Part shown: positions 10,742-22,363 of the stretch, in pieces
Layout: every line of letters starts with the position of its first letter
Numbering within the stretch: position 1 is the first letter of the stretch
Origin: Lepidodermella squamata
Taxonomy: Eukaryota > Gastrotricha
Length of the DNA: 64,000 nt
Assembly: GCA_047495785.1 (NCBI GenBank)
Contig: JBLDXI010000020.1
Coordinates: 372,001 to 436,000 of the forward strand
Direction: 5' to 3'
Program-made: the position numbers and the translations under genes
Notes under the pieces: generated by a model
Database searches by the model: none
What the model was told of the DNA's origin: nothing
The model's input: only the letters and a program-made list of their open reading frames with translations

Positions 10742-13030
10742 TCATAGAAGCATCAGCGCCGGGTTTTCCATGAGGCGCTTGAACTCGGCTAACCATTGCG
10801 CCCCGACGGCACCGTCCACAACACGGTGGTCGCACGACAGCGTTACGCTCATTACCGTCGCGTGTCGCAGGTTCGCCTCGTCGACGGCGTCCGAGACCGA
10901 GGCATTGGCAGCGGGTAGTACTCGAGGGATGGCCGATCCGACGGCCAAGATGCACGCTTGAGGTGGGTTGATGACGGCGGCGAATTCGCGGATGCCGAAC
11001 ATGCCCAAATTACTGATAGTGAACGTGCCTAAAAAAAGTAAATACACTCAATTATCTTGAATTTTTCGGGGTTAAATTGTCAACTCACCTCCTTGAAATT
11101 CGTTAAGCTGGAGGCGGCCTTCGCGCGCCTTTTTAGCGAGGCTGATGACGCTGCTGCTGATCTCGCTGAGGCCCTTCGAGTCCGCGCCAAACACGATCGG
11201 CGTAATGAGGCCATTTTCGGTGGCAACAGCAACGCTCATGTCGACCTTGGCGTAGCGGCGAATGACGCCGGCTGATTCGAGCCAGGCCGAGTTGCACTCA
11301 GGCACCTTCTTCGACGCAAGAGCTGCCGCCTTGATTATGAAGTCGTTCACTGATAACTTGGCCGGCTTTTCACCTTTGCCGGCCTGCTTTTCCAGCGAAG
11401 CGTTCAATTCGGCTCGAACTTTCAGCACAGCGTCTACCTCGACGTCCGACGTGAGGTAGTAATGTGGGATGGTTTGCTTCGACTGCACCAAACGCTTAGC
11501 AATAACATTACGGATGTTGCTGATCGGAATATCGACGTAGTCAGCAGTGGAAGCGGCGATTGCTTGCGGTGTACGAGAAGCAGCAGGGGCAGACGCGGCC
11601 GCTTGGGTCGCCGGGGCAGCAGCGACAGGCGCAGCGGTGCCGGCGTGCTTCAGCACGTCAGAAGACGTGATCAAGCCGTCAGCGCCAGTTCCGGTGATTT
11701 GGGCGAGGTTGACGCCACGCTCAGCCGCAATTGTGCGGGCCAATGGTGAAGCCAGAACTCGGGTATTGTTCGGCCCGACCGCGGCTGGCGGCAAAGCTTG
11801 AGGCTTGTCGGAGAACGGCCGCGAAACTGCTGCGCCTCCGGACTGAACAGGTGCGGCAGTTGCGGGTTGATGTTGACTGGCGGCAGGCGCAGGGCTGGCA
11901 GCGGCGGCGGCAACAGGTTTCGGCGCTGCGGCAGCAGCTTCGACGAAATTGGCGAAGGCGCCTACGTCACCAGCTTTCGGCGATATGACGCAAATCAGCT
12001 GTAATTCATAACCTATAGAATCACATATTTTGTTCATCGGCTAATTTACAAACCTTTCCAACCGGTACGTTAGCCGTATTTGCTTGTACAAGAATTTTAG
12101 CTAAATATCCGGGTTCGGGTGTTTCAAAAGCCATCGTGGCTTTGTCCGTCTGGATTTCACACAGCACATCACCTTCGTTTAGCTGATCACCCTCCTTTTT
12201 CAGCCACGTCATTACAGTACCAACTTCCATGGTCGGGGATAGAGACGGCATCTTGACTTTAAAATGCTCCGGGTATGAAGCAGCTGGAGCCGCGGGTGCA
12301 GAATCAGATTGATGGACAGCAGGCGCCGCGGCAGCAGGAGCGGGAGCGGAGGTCGGTGGGACGGCCGCTGCCGAATCGCCAGAAAAATCCTTGAAAGCGG
12401 CAGCTGAGCTGTTATCAGGTACGATAACAGCAATGAGCTGGATCAAAGAAATGCATGTTTGGAAATCTTCAGTCACTAATAAACATACCTTGCCAACGGG
12501 CACATCTTTGCTGTTTGCAGGCATAAGAATTTTGGCTAAAAATCCATTTTCCGGGGATTCGAATGTCATCGTCGCTTTGTCGGTTTGAATTTCGCAAATC
12601 GGTTCGCCCTCGCTGACACTATCACCTTCTTTTTTCAACCACTGCACTAAAGTCCCGGTTTCCATTGTGGGCGAAAGTGCCGGTAATTTGATCTTGAAGT
12701 GTTGCGGTAACTCTGAGAGGAAACGACGTTCACAATAAGAATGGTAAGATAAAAGTATAATACCCCCGGAAGCAAAATTTCTTAAGACCATTTTGTTATA
12801 CGGAACTTTGACAAAGCTGAGGCCTCTTGCAGCAATAGGACTCGTAGTTCCTCTGCAATAAATTACGATGTGATTATAAATAGAATAATAGTAACAATCA
12901 CAAACCTTCCAAGAGAGATATTGGCAGTTGAGAGCGCTGTCCTTTCGTTCCCCATCGCTGATGAAAATCTGCGAGTGATGGAGATAACGTCCCTGGACTT
13001 CCCATTTTTCAAAATTCGAAAGGCCTTCAT
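10742..13030 (-). CDS. DLAT: Pyruvate dehydrogenase E2, dihydrolipoyllysine acetyltransferase
   Basis: This is the core acetyltransferase of the mitochondrial pyruvate dehydrogenase complex. Exons on the minus strand are 12906-13030, 12764-12852, 12489-12712, 12054-12437, 11089-11998 and 10742-11028, encoding 672 residues. The first exon gives a classic mitochondrial presequence (basic, ending [10 protein letters not shown]). Two lipoyl domains follow, each with ALSPTME or SLSPTME and the lipoyl-lysine motif TDKATM. Next come Ala/Pro-rich linkers, an E1/E3-binding domain ([16 protein letters not shown]), and the acetyltransferase domain ending with catalytic DHRVVDG. Two introns (12713-12763 and 12438-12488) are exactly 51 nt and stop-free; removing them restores VPVGKLIAVIV in lipoyl domain 1 and an unbroken N-terminus. 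The start follows a TTTTTCATAG acceptor-like site by 24 nt. Identification is firm. Confidence 0.95.
12438..12488 (-). other. stop-free 51-nt intron in DLAT lipoyl domain 1
   Basis: Donor GTATGT, acceptor TTTGATCCAG, no in-frame stop. Retention would insert 17 residues into the last strand of the first lipoyl domain. The parallel position in lipoyl domain 2 has a 55-nt intron with a stop and a frame shift. Confidence 0.8.
12713..12763 (-). other. stop-free 51-nt intron in DLAT N-terminus
   Basis: Donor GTATTA, acceptor TTTCCTCTCAG, no in-frame stop. Retention would insert 17 residues between the presequence region and lipoyl domain 1. Evidence is splice consensus and length; homology is weak here, so this is less certain than the others. 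Confidence 0.65.
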
Positions 13031-13544
13031 CTTTCGTGTTAAAACTTGCAACACCTATGAAAAAGAAAACTATAGAAAATTTCATTTTCTCAACTCAAAA
13101 ATAGTTTGTGGTTGAACAGATATCACGATACATAATATGTGACTGCGTTATCAAGACAACCTGATCGAATCTACTCGAGCTCTCTATTTTTGCCATCCAC
13201 GAGTGTGACAAAGCTCTATATTTCATATAAAGTGACAGTGTCGCAAAGAGTTGCACACGCATGCGAACAGTAAAAAGCATGGTCTTACTGTCCACCGAGT
13301 GCTTAAGGTTTCTTCAATACTACAAAATATTATTTAGTATTTGACCCGAATGGGGTCTCTAAAAACTAGTCATTTGTTGATGTTACGGCCACTCTGTTGC
13401 TTAATTGCGGAGGAACGTTCTTACGTGAATACACTCTTAATAAGGTTTCTTAATATCATATTTGGTCACTGTCTGCAGGTTTTCGCGACAAGACTTTATT
13501 ATTTCTTTTACAAACACGGTCATCAATTGATAGTACATCATCGG
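13031..13544. other. intergenic, upstream of DLAT
   Basis: AT-rich flank with no coding character that I can recognise. It presumably carries the DLAT promoter. Confidence 0.4.
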
Positions 13545-14330
13545 CTGCGTGTGGCATGGCAGCAGCTGAAAAAACGGCGGCCGATTGGCGCAAGGCGGAG
13601 GCGCTCCATATGGAGCTGTTAGCGGTGCTCCATCGCTTGGCTGGTGGAACTGATGCCCTGGGAGGCAATGTCGGCCTGCCCTGAAGACGCAGGTCAATCT
13701 CAGTTCTTGCTGATTCGAGTAAAACGATTCCTGCACCACATGTGCTCCAGAAACGAGTGCAGAAGTGCATGTTCCTCCTTCTAAATGGCTTTTTTGCCGT
13801 CCGGGGATGGTCATGAAACGCATGGGAAATGGGGCGACGAAGAGGGCACAATCGATTACAAGATCGAAAGGTCGAAAGCCAGAAGAAAGTGGGGACCCAA
13901 CCAAGCTCAGTCCACTCGACAAGCGATCAAAAGCCCGGGAAGAAGGAGAGTGTAGCTCCGATGATATGGACGCCGAACAGCAGCTTCAGGAGCGCCGCAC
14001 GTACGGAGCAGTCGCTAAGCAAGGGGCATCGAAGGAACAGTGGTTAGAGGCGCCTGTCGACGTGAGGAACAACAAGAAAGAGAAAATGATGGCAGGAGGC
14101 AGGAAAGAGACTGGAAGACGAGTTACCGGCCGAATTGAGCAAATCAGGCGTTATCCGAGTCCACGGATTCGCTGGCAAGAAAAGGGAGAAACCCTCATGG
14201 GGGACAGACTGGCTACTTGTTTTCGAGGACGACGGCTCGGCGAAGGTCTCTCTACCCGTGCCCGTTTTTTACACAATAAAACCAGAAAATGTGCAAAAAT
14301 TTACAAAACTAAATAAACTCTAAAGTGATT
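13545..14330 (+). pseudogene. decayed ORF, possibly retroelement ORF1/gag-like
   Basis: The plus strand carries coding-like segments in different frames that do not join. They are an Ala-rich segment from an ATG at 13556 to a stop at 13682 (MAAAEKTAADWRKAEALHME), a charged segment about 13813-14130 (GECSSDDMDAEQQLQERRTY), and a third about 14118-14323 in another frame (ELPAELSKSGVIRVHGFAG, then WGTDWLLVFEDDGSAKV, ending KFTKLNKL). The order charged/Ser-rich then a compact hydrophobic block recalls ORF1 proteins of non-LTR retrotransposons. No splice sites join the pieces convincingly, so I read it as a frameshifted relic. It could also be a diverged host gene with introns I failed to place. 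Confidence 0.35.
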
Positions 14331-15293
14331 TCAATACCAAGGTTTATTCTCTATTCGCTCTTCGATCCATAAGCAAAATCAGAGACAACTTAGACCCAAC
14401 TAATCTATCGCTCTTCGCTCTACTACCGGCTCCACGCTGATATCCAACGCAGAAGGAACCACCTAAACGAGAATACACGGACGATACCGCCAACCGAAAG
14501 ATCATTTTGCACAGCGACACGTACATGGGACATTCTATCTAAGAAAGAAGCCTTAATAAGTCTTGGAGGCAATGAAGTCAACGCTTCAACGCGTTATGTT
14601 CGTTTTAAACGCATTAGCAACCGTTACTCCTAGCGTATGAAGCGAGACAAAAATGACTGCAAAAGATATCTCACGAGAAAACAAGACGTGACGTCTATCA
14701 TCTAGCAAACTTCCACTAGTTTCTTTTCCTGCTGTTTGCTCTCCCTTCTCCTCAGTCTTCACTTCTTTTTCTGCTTTTCCGATTCGATCGATTTTCCGAA
14801 AGCCGCAAGAAGAAAATATATACCGCCAAAAGTATTGCTTTTTTGTTAGTGACATTTAAAGTACAATTTATTATAAACATGTTGGGTTATAAATTTATAT
14901 TATTGATTCAGAAAGACATTTTATTATAACAACGAATTTACGCTAGCAACGCCAATCAGCACTTCAAAACCCGAGGTTAACGCTAGACTCCGCAGCTCTG
15001 ACCATAGTTAATGGCTATCACAAGGCCGTGCATTTGGATAACACTGCGCAAGACTGAAAACTTGTAGTCACTGACCTTTTCTTTCAATGGGAAGTTGACA
15101 AACTCGACCTCGCAAAGCCGCTACCTGTAACGATTCTTTAGACCAAATATATCATAGCTCCATTTTCATATTTATTCTGTTTGGAAGAAATCAACTTAAG
15201 CCCTCTAGAAGCACCAGGAATGGCGACAGTAGCTTAATCTAAAATTCTAATAATATAATTGACATTTTTAGGCGTTAAATTTGTTGCTTTTTA
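14331..15293. other. intergenic stretch
   Basis: Short, mixed-frame open frames only, possibly the tail of the decayed element to its left. A TTTTTAG acceptor-like sequence at about 15265-15271 lies just before the CFAP141-like start. Confidence 0.4.
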
Positions 15294-15530
15294 ATGCCTG
15301 CTCCAAACAGATGTACTACAAGTCAAGGTAGTTGCGGTGGACAAACTGCCTATCTATCTCAGCTGGCTGCCACGTCAAACGCTCTCCTCAGCGAAGTTAA
15401 CCATGCTAACAATGCTCTTAAGCTGATTCGCCGTGAAGCACTGAGGCAATTATTAGAAAAAGAATATGTTATGTACGAAAATGAGCTCAGAGAAAAAACG
15501 AAACAACGCTTCTCGCGTGATTTCCTCTGA
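15294..15530 (+). CDS. CFAP141: CFAP141 (C1orf189)-like ciliary microtubule inner protein
   Basis: This is a 78-residue single-exon protein. The C-terminal half has the short pattern shared by CFAP141 and similar axonemal microtubule inner proteins: a basic helix, RREALRQLLEKEYVMYENEL, then an aromatic ending. Human CFAP141 has the same arrangement near its C-terminus (ALHQLFEKEH with a following QYQQEL). Such proteins line doublet microtubules of motile cilia and sperm flagella. The N-terminus is low in complexity (Cys/Gly/Gln). An acceptor-like TTTTTAG lies 22 nt before the ATG. Its stop is followed by AATAAATAAA, and the next plus-strand gene starts 96 bp on. Because the protein is short the assignment rests on one motif. 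Confidence 0.6.
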   Translation: MPAPNRCTTSQGSCGGQTAYLSQLAATSNALLSEVNHANNALKLIRREALRQLLEKEYVMYENELREKTKQRFSRDFL

Positions 15531-15626
15531 GAATAATAATAAATAAAGAGAGTCCATCGTTATCGAATGCGTTAATAAAGTTATTTTCACACTACAAGCT
15601 CTCTTTTGTGAATCTTAGAAATTAAG

Positions 15627-18008
15627 ATGGCTCAAAGTAAACCTGATGTTGCGGAGGAACAACAAGTTTTGTATCGCCGACCATTGCCGATTATCAAGGA
15701 TTCGTTCACTAATTACACACCAAGTGTCCCTATTTTAGAATTAGTAAGATAAACTTCTTGCTATTCTTGAATGCATTGTGTATTTTTTATTATAAAAGAA
15801 TGAAGACGGCGTGACGCCTGCGCCCCCTGTGTCCCGAGAACAGAAGCGAAACATATTGCCTCCTCTGCTCAATAATACCGATACCCCGTTAGCGGATGAA
15901 GAAATTTGGCAGTGGTTGGTAACTAACAGCGAAATCGCTTCCGCGCCATCTATCAATGAGCCACGAGCTAGGACAAGAACTAAGGACAAGCGACATCACT
16001 CTGAAGACTTGCCTGAACAGTTACCACCTCGTGGTCCTGCGGCCTTTCCCTCTAGGCATCCACGCAGAATTCGTGGGCGTCAATTATCAGATATGTTTGA
16101 AAATGAGCCCGAAATCAGAAATGCCCGGGCCCACAAAGATCAGTTCACGCTACAGGCTCGTTCACCCATCATATATTAAAAAATGTATAAGAATAGTTTC
16201 TCTTGCAGGATTTTCTTCAGAAGTTGGAAAATAATGCCATGATGACTAAGCCTGTTCTTGAGAAAGCGGTGTTGTCGAAAAATCATTACAAAAAACTGGT
16301 CAAAATCTTATCCGAGAGAATAGAAGAGGATGCGAAGAAGAATGACAAAAATAAAGGGTTATCTGTGTTTGATATGAATGAAGGCAAGTATTAGCGTAAT
16401 TTTATTAAATTTGCGAATATCCATTCTTACTTTCGACAGAATTCGATCTACACACGTTTCAGAGGCAACTGAAATCACCTCGGCCAGAACTCGAATCTGC
16501 GCTATCAAATGTGCTTTACGAACATGTGCGAGAAGTAGATGTTGAGCATCAGAAGGCAGTACATCATAAGCAAAAGCAGCTTGACGAATTGGAATTGCCA
16601 CCCAGTTTAGCTAAGTTGAAATCCGATCAGCATCGGCGCTCTATGTGGCGTAAAAGACAAGAGCAAAAGAAGGAAGAACAACACACTACGACTTTGTCAG
16701 TTTATGGCGAGAATTTGATTCGGAAACAAGCGTTTGAGTCGGGCGGAAAGAATGCTATCCCCAGTACCTTCTCACTCGAAGATTTCCATCCCAGCGATTC
16801 TCTTCAATTCTATGCTGAACCAACTCATTTTCAAGATTCAGTTCGGACACGCGAACCCTTCGGTATTAATGTTTTATTTATCCACCCAATATTCATAACA
16901 TATTGATGCTATTTAGCTCTGGTCAATCGTGAGGATGAAGTCTCTCCAACAGAATTTGCTGTTCTTGAAAGTTTGTTTTCTGGCGGCCGCTGGCTAAGCT
17001 TGAAAGCTCACTTCATCTCTGATATCCCCAATCTAATGCTGTTGCGGAAAACGCTGACATACATAAATTTATCCTTCAACTGTTTGAGCGAAATCCCACC
17101 GGAAATGTATGAAATGGAAAACCTGCAGATTTTGAAGCTTCGCAACAATCCGATTAAAGAAATTCCTCATGACTGCATTCGGTTAAAGAAACTGCGCGTT
17201 CTGGTTATGTCGTTCTGCATGGTACAATCTGTAAGTTTATCGTCAAATTTGACAGACTTGAGCTGAAATTTTTCCTCGTAACAGATTTCGGCTTCCTTCT
17301 GGTACGGAATGGAGAAACTTATTCTCCTAGATTTGTCATTCAATAGAATAACAGCAATTCCAAACGAAATCATGTATCTGAAGTAAGTGAGGAATCATAG
17401 CCTGACTCAACTCACTGTTTTTGTTGGCTTCTAGGAGTTTGCGAGAACTCAACGTAGCTGGCAATCAATTGATTGGCCTGCCCTCAGGTGCCCTATATTT
17501 AAATTTGAAAATGCTCAACATTTCCAATAACTACTTGCATCCTATGCTGTGGCGGGAAAACGCCAAAAATTCCCCGCAAAGACTTCAAGATATGGCTGCA
17601 TTTGTAATGGTCAAAGAGGATTTGGTAAAATTATACCCCGATCTCCCGGACCAAGTCAAACAATACTTATTGAACGGCTACACGCCATGCGACGCGTGTA
17701 AAGGCCCTCGCTTCGGCAATGGGCTCATAGCCATCCGACCTTGCGAATTCATTTTCGGCATTCGCAACTTACCATTCATTTTCCACTGCTGCTCACCTGA
17801 ATGCGTTTACGTGTTCCGCCGCGGTATTGCTGACCCGATCGAGTTGCGTTCCAGCGAGAGGGACGGCATTGATGGCTCACAGATGAACGAATTTGAAGTA
17901 ATGGACCAGGAACACCGGCAAGATATTGAGAGTTCACCCTTCTCTCCCGTGCGACGAGCGAATGCTGAAAACTTGGAGGCAGAGCGTCAGTCACCTCAGA
18001 ATCTCTGA
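15627..18008 (+). CDS. leucine-rich repeat protein with C-terminal Cys motif (LRRC63/LRRC58-like)
   Basis: Exons are 15627-15743, 15799-16155, 16209-16383, 16440-16862, 16917-17230, 17285-17382 and 17435-18008, giving 685 residues. The N-terminal 350 residues are polar and partly helical, with no family I recognise. Leucine-rich repeats occupy about residues 375-510 (for example LTYINLSFNCLSEIP, LQILKLRNNPIKEIP, LILLDLSFNRITAIP). After them come a CDACKGP motif and a CCSPEC motif about 40 residues apart, which could bind zinc; LRRC58/LRRC63-type proteins have a similar Cys-rich end, though I recall this loosely. Introns 2 and 3 use GC donors (GCTCG, less sure, and GCAAGT, required by phase). 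Position directly after the CFAP141-like gene suggests co-expression and a ciliary or sperm role. That role is inference. Confidence 0.75.
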
Positions 18009-18267
18009 TTCAACATTTATTTGATTGATATAACTCTCGTATACGACATAAATGCTCTCTGTTCTAATTTTGAATACAAATTATTGATAATAAATGATAC
18101 GCATAACCATGGGCACGTCAATAATTCAATAAATTTAATAAATAACATGATATATCTGAGATGATAACAAGCTATGGGGTACTTTTTCAATATAAATCGA
18201 GACGAGAATGCGAGCAATATGAATTGAGGAAAGGTAGCTGAGGAGGCATGCGAAGGTAATAATCTCG

Positions 18268-20687
18268 CTATTCTTTTGCAGTTTCAACCAGATCGCCGTT
18301 CAAGGTGGGCAAGTGCGAGTGCAGCAAGGTCATTCGCTGATGCTGTAGAGTTGGCGCAGGGGTCGCTGAACCACCAGATGGCGCCAGCGCCGTCAAGATG
18401 CATTTGCCGAGTAGCTGATCGATGCTTGCCATGTCGACGCCAGAGCTAGCAATCATTCGCTTCATATTGACATCTGCAACTCTTCTAACTTCGCCGACGA
18501 GAAGCAAAATCCGAGAAAATCTTATAAAAAAAGAATAATCATTAGGCTTAATTTTGCGACTTAATATTGCCGAGTGTTTTACCTTTCAATAAAATTTCGC
18601 GAGTTTCTAAGCTTTTCATGCTGCAAAAGCATCGCAATAATTTTGTTCTGTGCGATTTCAATGGCAACATCTGGACTATTTGGAGACGTTCCAGCGCCCC
18701 GGCCGATGATCGCTGAGAGAAAAGAATTTTGCGGGTTGATAGACTGCTTCTGGTTCAGCCGGTCAGAATCGGCCCAAAAAAGCATTATCATCTGCATTGC
18801 AGATAGCTCAGCGCTGTCGATATCGACTTCAACAATTCTGAAAAGTAGGAAAACAAAATATTACGCAAGTTTATAAATATAGATAAGCGGAAATTGTTAG
18901 ATTGTGATTAAAAGTTACCAACTTTTTAAGAATGCTCAGAGCGCTAGGGTCACTTGCGAGAAAAATGGCAAATGGCTGGGTACGGAAGGGAGAGTCGGCA
19001 GGTGCAATTAGTTGTATGAGATTGGCAAAGATGAGTTCGCGCCAGCTCGAGCGTAGAAGTTCAATTTGCAGCGACGGCGCCAGAAAGAAGAAGTCCGGAA
19101 GAGACTTGCACCACACAAGCACGCCTTCAAGCAGGCGAAAAATGATCTCCTTCGTTCCACTTGCTGCTTGCGGTGAAAGAGGCAGTACAGTCTCTGCTGC
19201 TGCCGCTGCCTCGTTGTTGCGTTGTTGCATCGCAGCCGCCGCCATCATCAGCGTCACAGCCTGCTGTTGGCGCTGATCAGGCGTTGCTCCAAGCAACAAA
19301 TGCGCCGGGTGTAAAGTTGAAGCTAAAGGTAGGGGTGAAGGTGCTGCTTCAAATTTGCGCCCACGTTGAGGTGTTTGGCGCTCGGACTTGACCATCTTCG
19401 CCGGCGGCAAGGACTCGTCGTCTTGGTTGTCGTTCACGCTGCAATCGCCTTCGTTGTCGCTGTCATCTTCCGATGCCTCGCCACGTGACGAACGAGTTCG
19501 TTTGGGTGCAACTTTGGCTGTTTCATCGCCTTCATTTGCAGCGCCCGTCGACGTCGACGCAAGCTCCGAGAATGCGACTGAAACAGCGCTCCCTAAGCGC
19601 AACATCACAACTTCGCGATCGGTGAGTTCGCGCAACTCAACATGCGCCGAATTTCTAGGCTGGCGCTCGTGCTGCACCGCTGTCAGGGCAAAGAAATCAG
19701 AAAAAAACGATTAAACCCGCAATTGATATCCTAATCCTGATTGATCGAGGCTTACCGTTTTTATTCATGCCAGTTTGAAGGCATTTCTTAAGCCGGCAGG
19801 CTTGGCACTGATTGCGGCGCTCCTTGTCCACGGTGCACGTGCCTGTACCGGCTTGGCACTTGTAGACTAGCCGGCGTCTGACCGAACGCTTGAAGAAACC
19901 CGAACAGCCATTGCAAGCAAATACTCCATAGTGGCGGCCGTTGGAAACATCGCCTGATAATATTAAAACAAAATTGATATCAAAATGAGTGAAGGCGGAG
20001 CAAAAAACGAAACAGACACCCGGAGATTTGAAAGAGAACGTGATATGTATTAAGCAGCGTAAAGTTTTACCGCAGATGCTGCATTGAATTGAATCCTGGC
20101 CGGGCTGTAGCGATCCACTTCCTCCGCTGCTCATGCCAGCGATTCCAGAGACGTCAACGATGCCGTCCAATTCGAGCTTCCCGCCACCGATCATCGTCTG
20201 CGGAATGCCCAACATGCTGTTCGGGCTATTACTCGGTGACACAGACGCTACTCTTGAAGGGTGCCGAATCCGCGACGGCGTCTGATTTCGACCGCTGAAC
20301 AGCTTATTAGACTGGTCAGCATTCTGACTGGCCAATTTCATCATGACATTGCGCGCCGATGTGAAATCACGGTCATCGCCAACAGTCAATCGAAGTGGGG
20401 CAGTTTGCTCGCCGTCCGATTCATCATTCCCAATGTCGACATCATCGCTCGTATCGTGAGCAACCATCGACGATTTGTCGCAATGATCTACGATTTTCGA
20501 TTGGAATAAGTCATCGCAAAACTTAGTTTCTAAGTAAGCTTTTACCTGAATAAGAGTTGTTGTCGTCATTGTTGTTGTTATTAGCGTCCGATTCATCTGG
20601 GGTTCGCGACGCTTCTTCTTCGTCGGTATTTTGCTGCTGCTTCATGAGTAGGCTGTCGATCATAAATCGCGTGGAAGAGCTCATCAT
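18268..20687 (-). CDS. nuclear receptor, NR2E3/PNR/fax-1 type
   Basis: This is a DNA-binding transcription factor. Exons on the minus strand are 20546-20687, 20071-20487, 19756-19953, 18923-19679, 18583-18837 and 18268-18520, encoding 673 residues. The two-zinc-finger domain (about residues 184-257) has [17 protein letters not shown]-box region [12 protein letters not shown] and [16 protein letters not shown], followed by [11 protein letters not shown]. These are signature features of the NR2E3/fax-1 branch. The ligand-binding domain is recognisable from [18 protein letters not shown] to the final helices, and is preceded by a long acidic hinge. The N-terminus holds RFMIDSLL, close to the EH1 Groucho-binding consensus. 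The start was placed at 20687 because a TTTTTTATAG acceptor lies just upstream. The donor after exon 4 (GTTGGT) is non-ideal but required by phase. Confidence 0.9.
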
Positions 20688-22363
20688 TTTCGAGCGGAAG
20701 CTCTCTATAAAAAACGTTAGAAAATATTGAGGAGCAGTCAAGTTGCTGTCTTATTCGGGTGAACAGGGTGATGAGGTATGACTCGGCCGGCAATGCGGCG
20801 ATGAAGGGCGATGATACTAAACAAAAAGCAATTATCCGCGTTTAATCCGGTGGTACATGTTGCGAGTTTTGTTGGTTACAAGCTGATTAGGGTCACTAAT
20901 GCCATCAGGCGGATCGTTTATCGCGCCTGCGAGCGCGGAAATAGCGCCGCTGACTGCGCGCCCTCGGCGGTACGTGCGCAAATCGGCTTGACAACTCATG
21001 CGTGTGTGCGCGCACGCTCGTCGGCGCTTATTGCCTGCGCTCAGCCCAACTTATCCGTTGTCTTCTCGTAGTATACTTCGAGTACGGTTCGACTGCTGCC
21101 GCTCATCTATGCCTTTCAACGATTTTTGTGTGCGCAAATCGCCAATGTACGCGCAGACCAGATGCCGAAGATTTTGCGCGGCGTTTAGCGCACATATCGT
21201 TGGCGATAAGCATCTTTGGCTCGTTCAAATTACATGACAATCTCGTCTTAAAAATGTACCCTCGCCGTCGCTCGTCGCCGTGCTCGGCGTAATCGCGCCA
21301 CACTCATGGCCGAATGTCAAGTAGAATTAGCCGCGGCGCAATCAGCTGCGATTTGCGCTACTGCCGCATCACGTACCAAATTGCAGTATAAGTAGTTGTT
21401 TCGCCCTATTTGTATCTATCTCTCGTTTGTTACAATCATATCATCTTCATCATCATCATCGCCTTCAATACTTATCATCGCGCGTCGCCATCCGGTAACG
21501 TCGCCGCGGTCTTTTGTAAAAGGGCGCGACCGGAAATACATAACGGCCAAATTGTGATTTGCTCGTCGCGATTATTGAATGTTCAATGTCAAAACGAGCG
21601 TGTTAAAATTGAATTGCGGCCTGAAGGGCAAATTTAATTAAAAATTAAAAGCAAGATTCTTGATGATTATTTCTAACTTATTACGCCGTAATGAATCCGA
21701 AATTGATACGACACGGCAATAAAGGCTCATCATCGTATCTCCTTATCGCCGCGACAGCAGCTGTTGTCGAGGAAATCCGCGCCGGCCACCAACAATGAAG
21801 TTTTCGGCAAATCAAATTGTGGCGAAAACGCCTTTTATTCTTACGCCTCTGATCTGATAATGGCAAACTCATTGCCTCTTCGCCAGCTGTACGTTCTCGG
21901 TTCATTCTCGGCGTGATATCACAATCATGTCATTGATATACCGCGTGACGTAGGCGCGGCAAATCATCGAGTCCTAATCACATTTCGGCAACGTTTCCGC
22001 GCCACAAAACAGCGCCTCTAGATAAAAACAAACCTGGAAGATAACTAGGACTGACTAAATCGCTCAACGAAAGGACTCCAGAAATATTACATGCGAAAAA
22101 GGCAATCAAAGAGTTGCTTGCGCATATCGTTTCAAAGAATCAAAGAAGCACAATATCATAGGTTACCTTTTAATTGTTGCTCAAGCTTAGGGCATTGGGT
22201 ACACATTGGATACTACTGTTTTGGAGTCGAAATTATCTTGTTATAAGGAAGTAATTACTTATAATAATATATTGATCACAGAGTCAGGTGATTAGAGCAA
22301 CGCGAGTCTTTAAATTCCTTCGGAAATACGCTAACTTTTGTTAATCTCAGTCCGTCTCGGAGT
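20688..22363. other. intergenic, 5' of the nuclear receptor
   Basis: No gene recognised. About 20,880-21,380 is GC/CpG-richer than the surroundings, with many CGCGC-type words, and may hold the receptor's promoter. A TATAAG-like motif lies near 21,387 on the plus strand but no gene follows it. A short CATCAT tract is near 21,440. Confidence 0.4.

Noticed and set aside
11262-12004. Plus-strand Ala/Arg-rich frames opposite DLAT
   Set aside because: These are shadows of the Ala/Pro-rich linkers. DLAT on the minus strand has clear domain motifs and consistent splicing.
12863-13054. GTG-initiated extension of DLAT to 13054
   Set aside because: The frame is open there but a TTTCATAG acceptor overlaps it. 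The first ATG (13028-13030) gives a good mitochondrial presequence.
14586-14855. 89-codon minus-strand frame upstream of the CFAP141-like gene
   Set aside because: Mixed composition, no family resemblance, and it lies in probable repeat debris.
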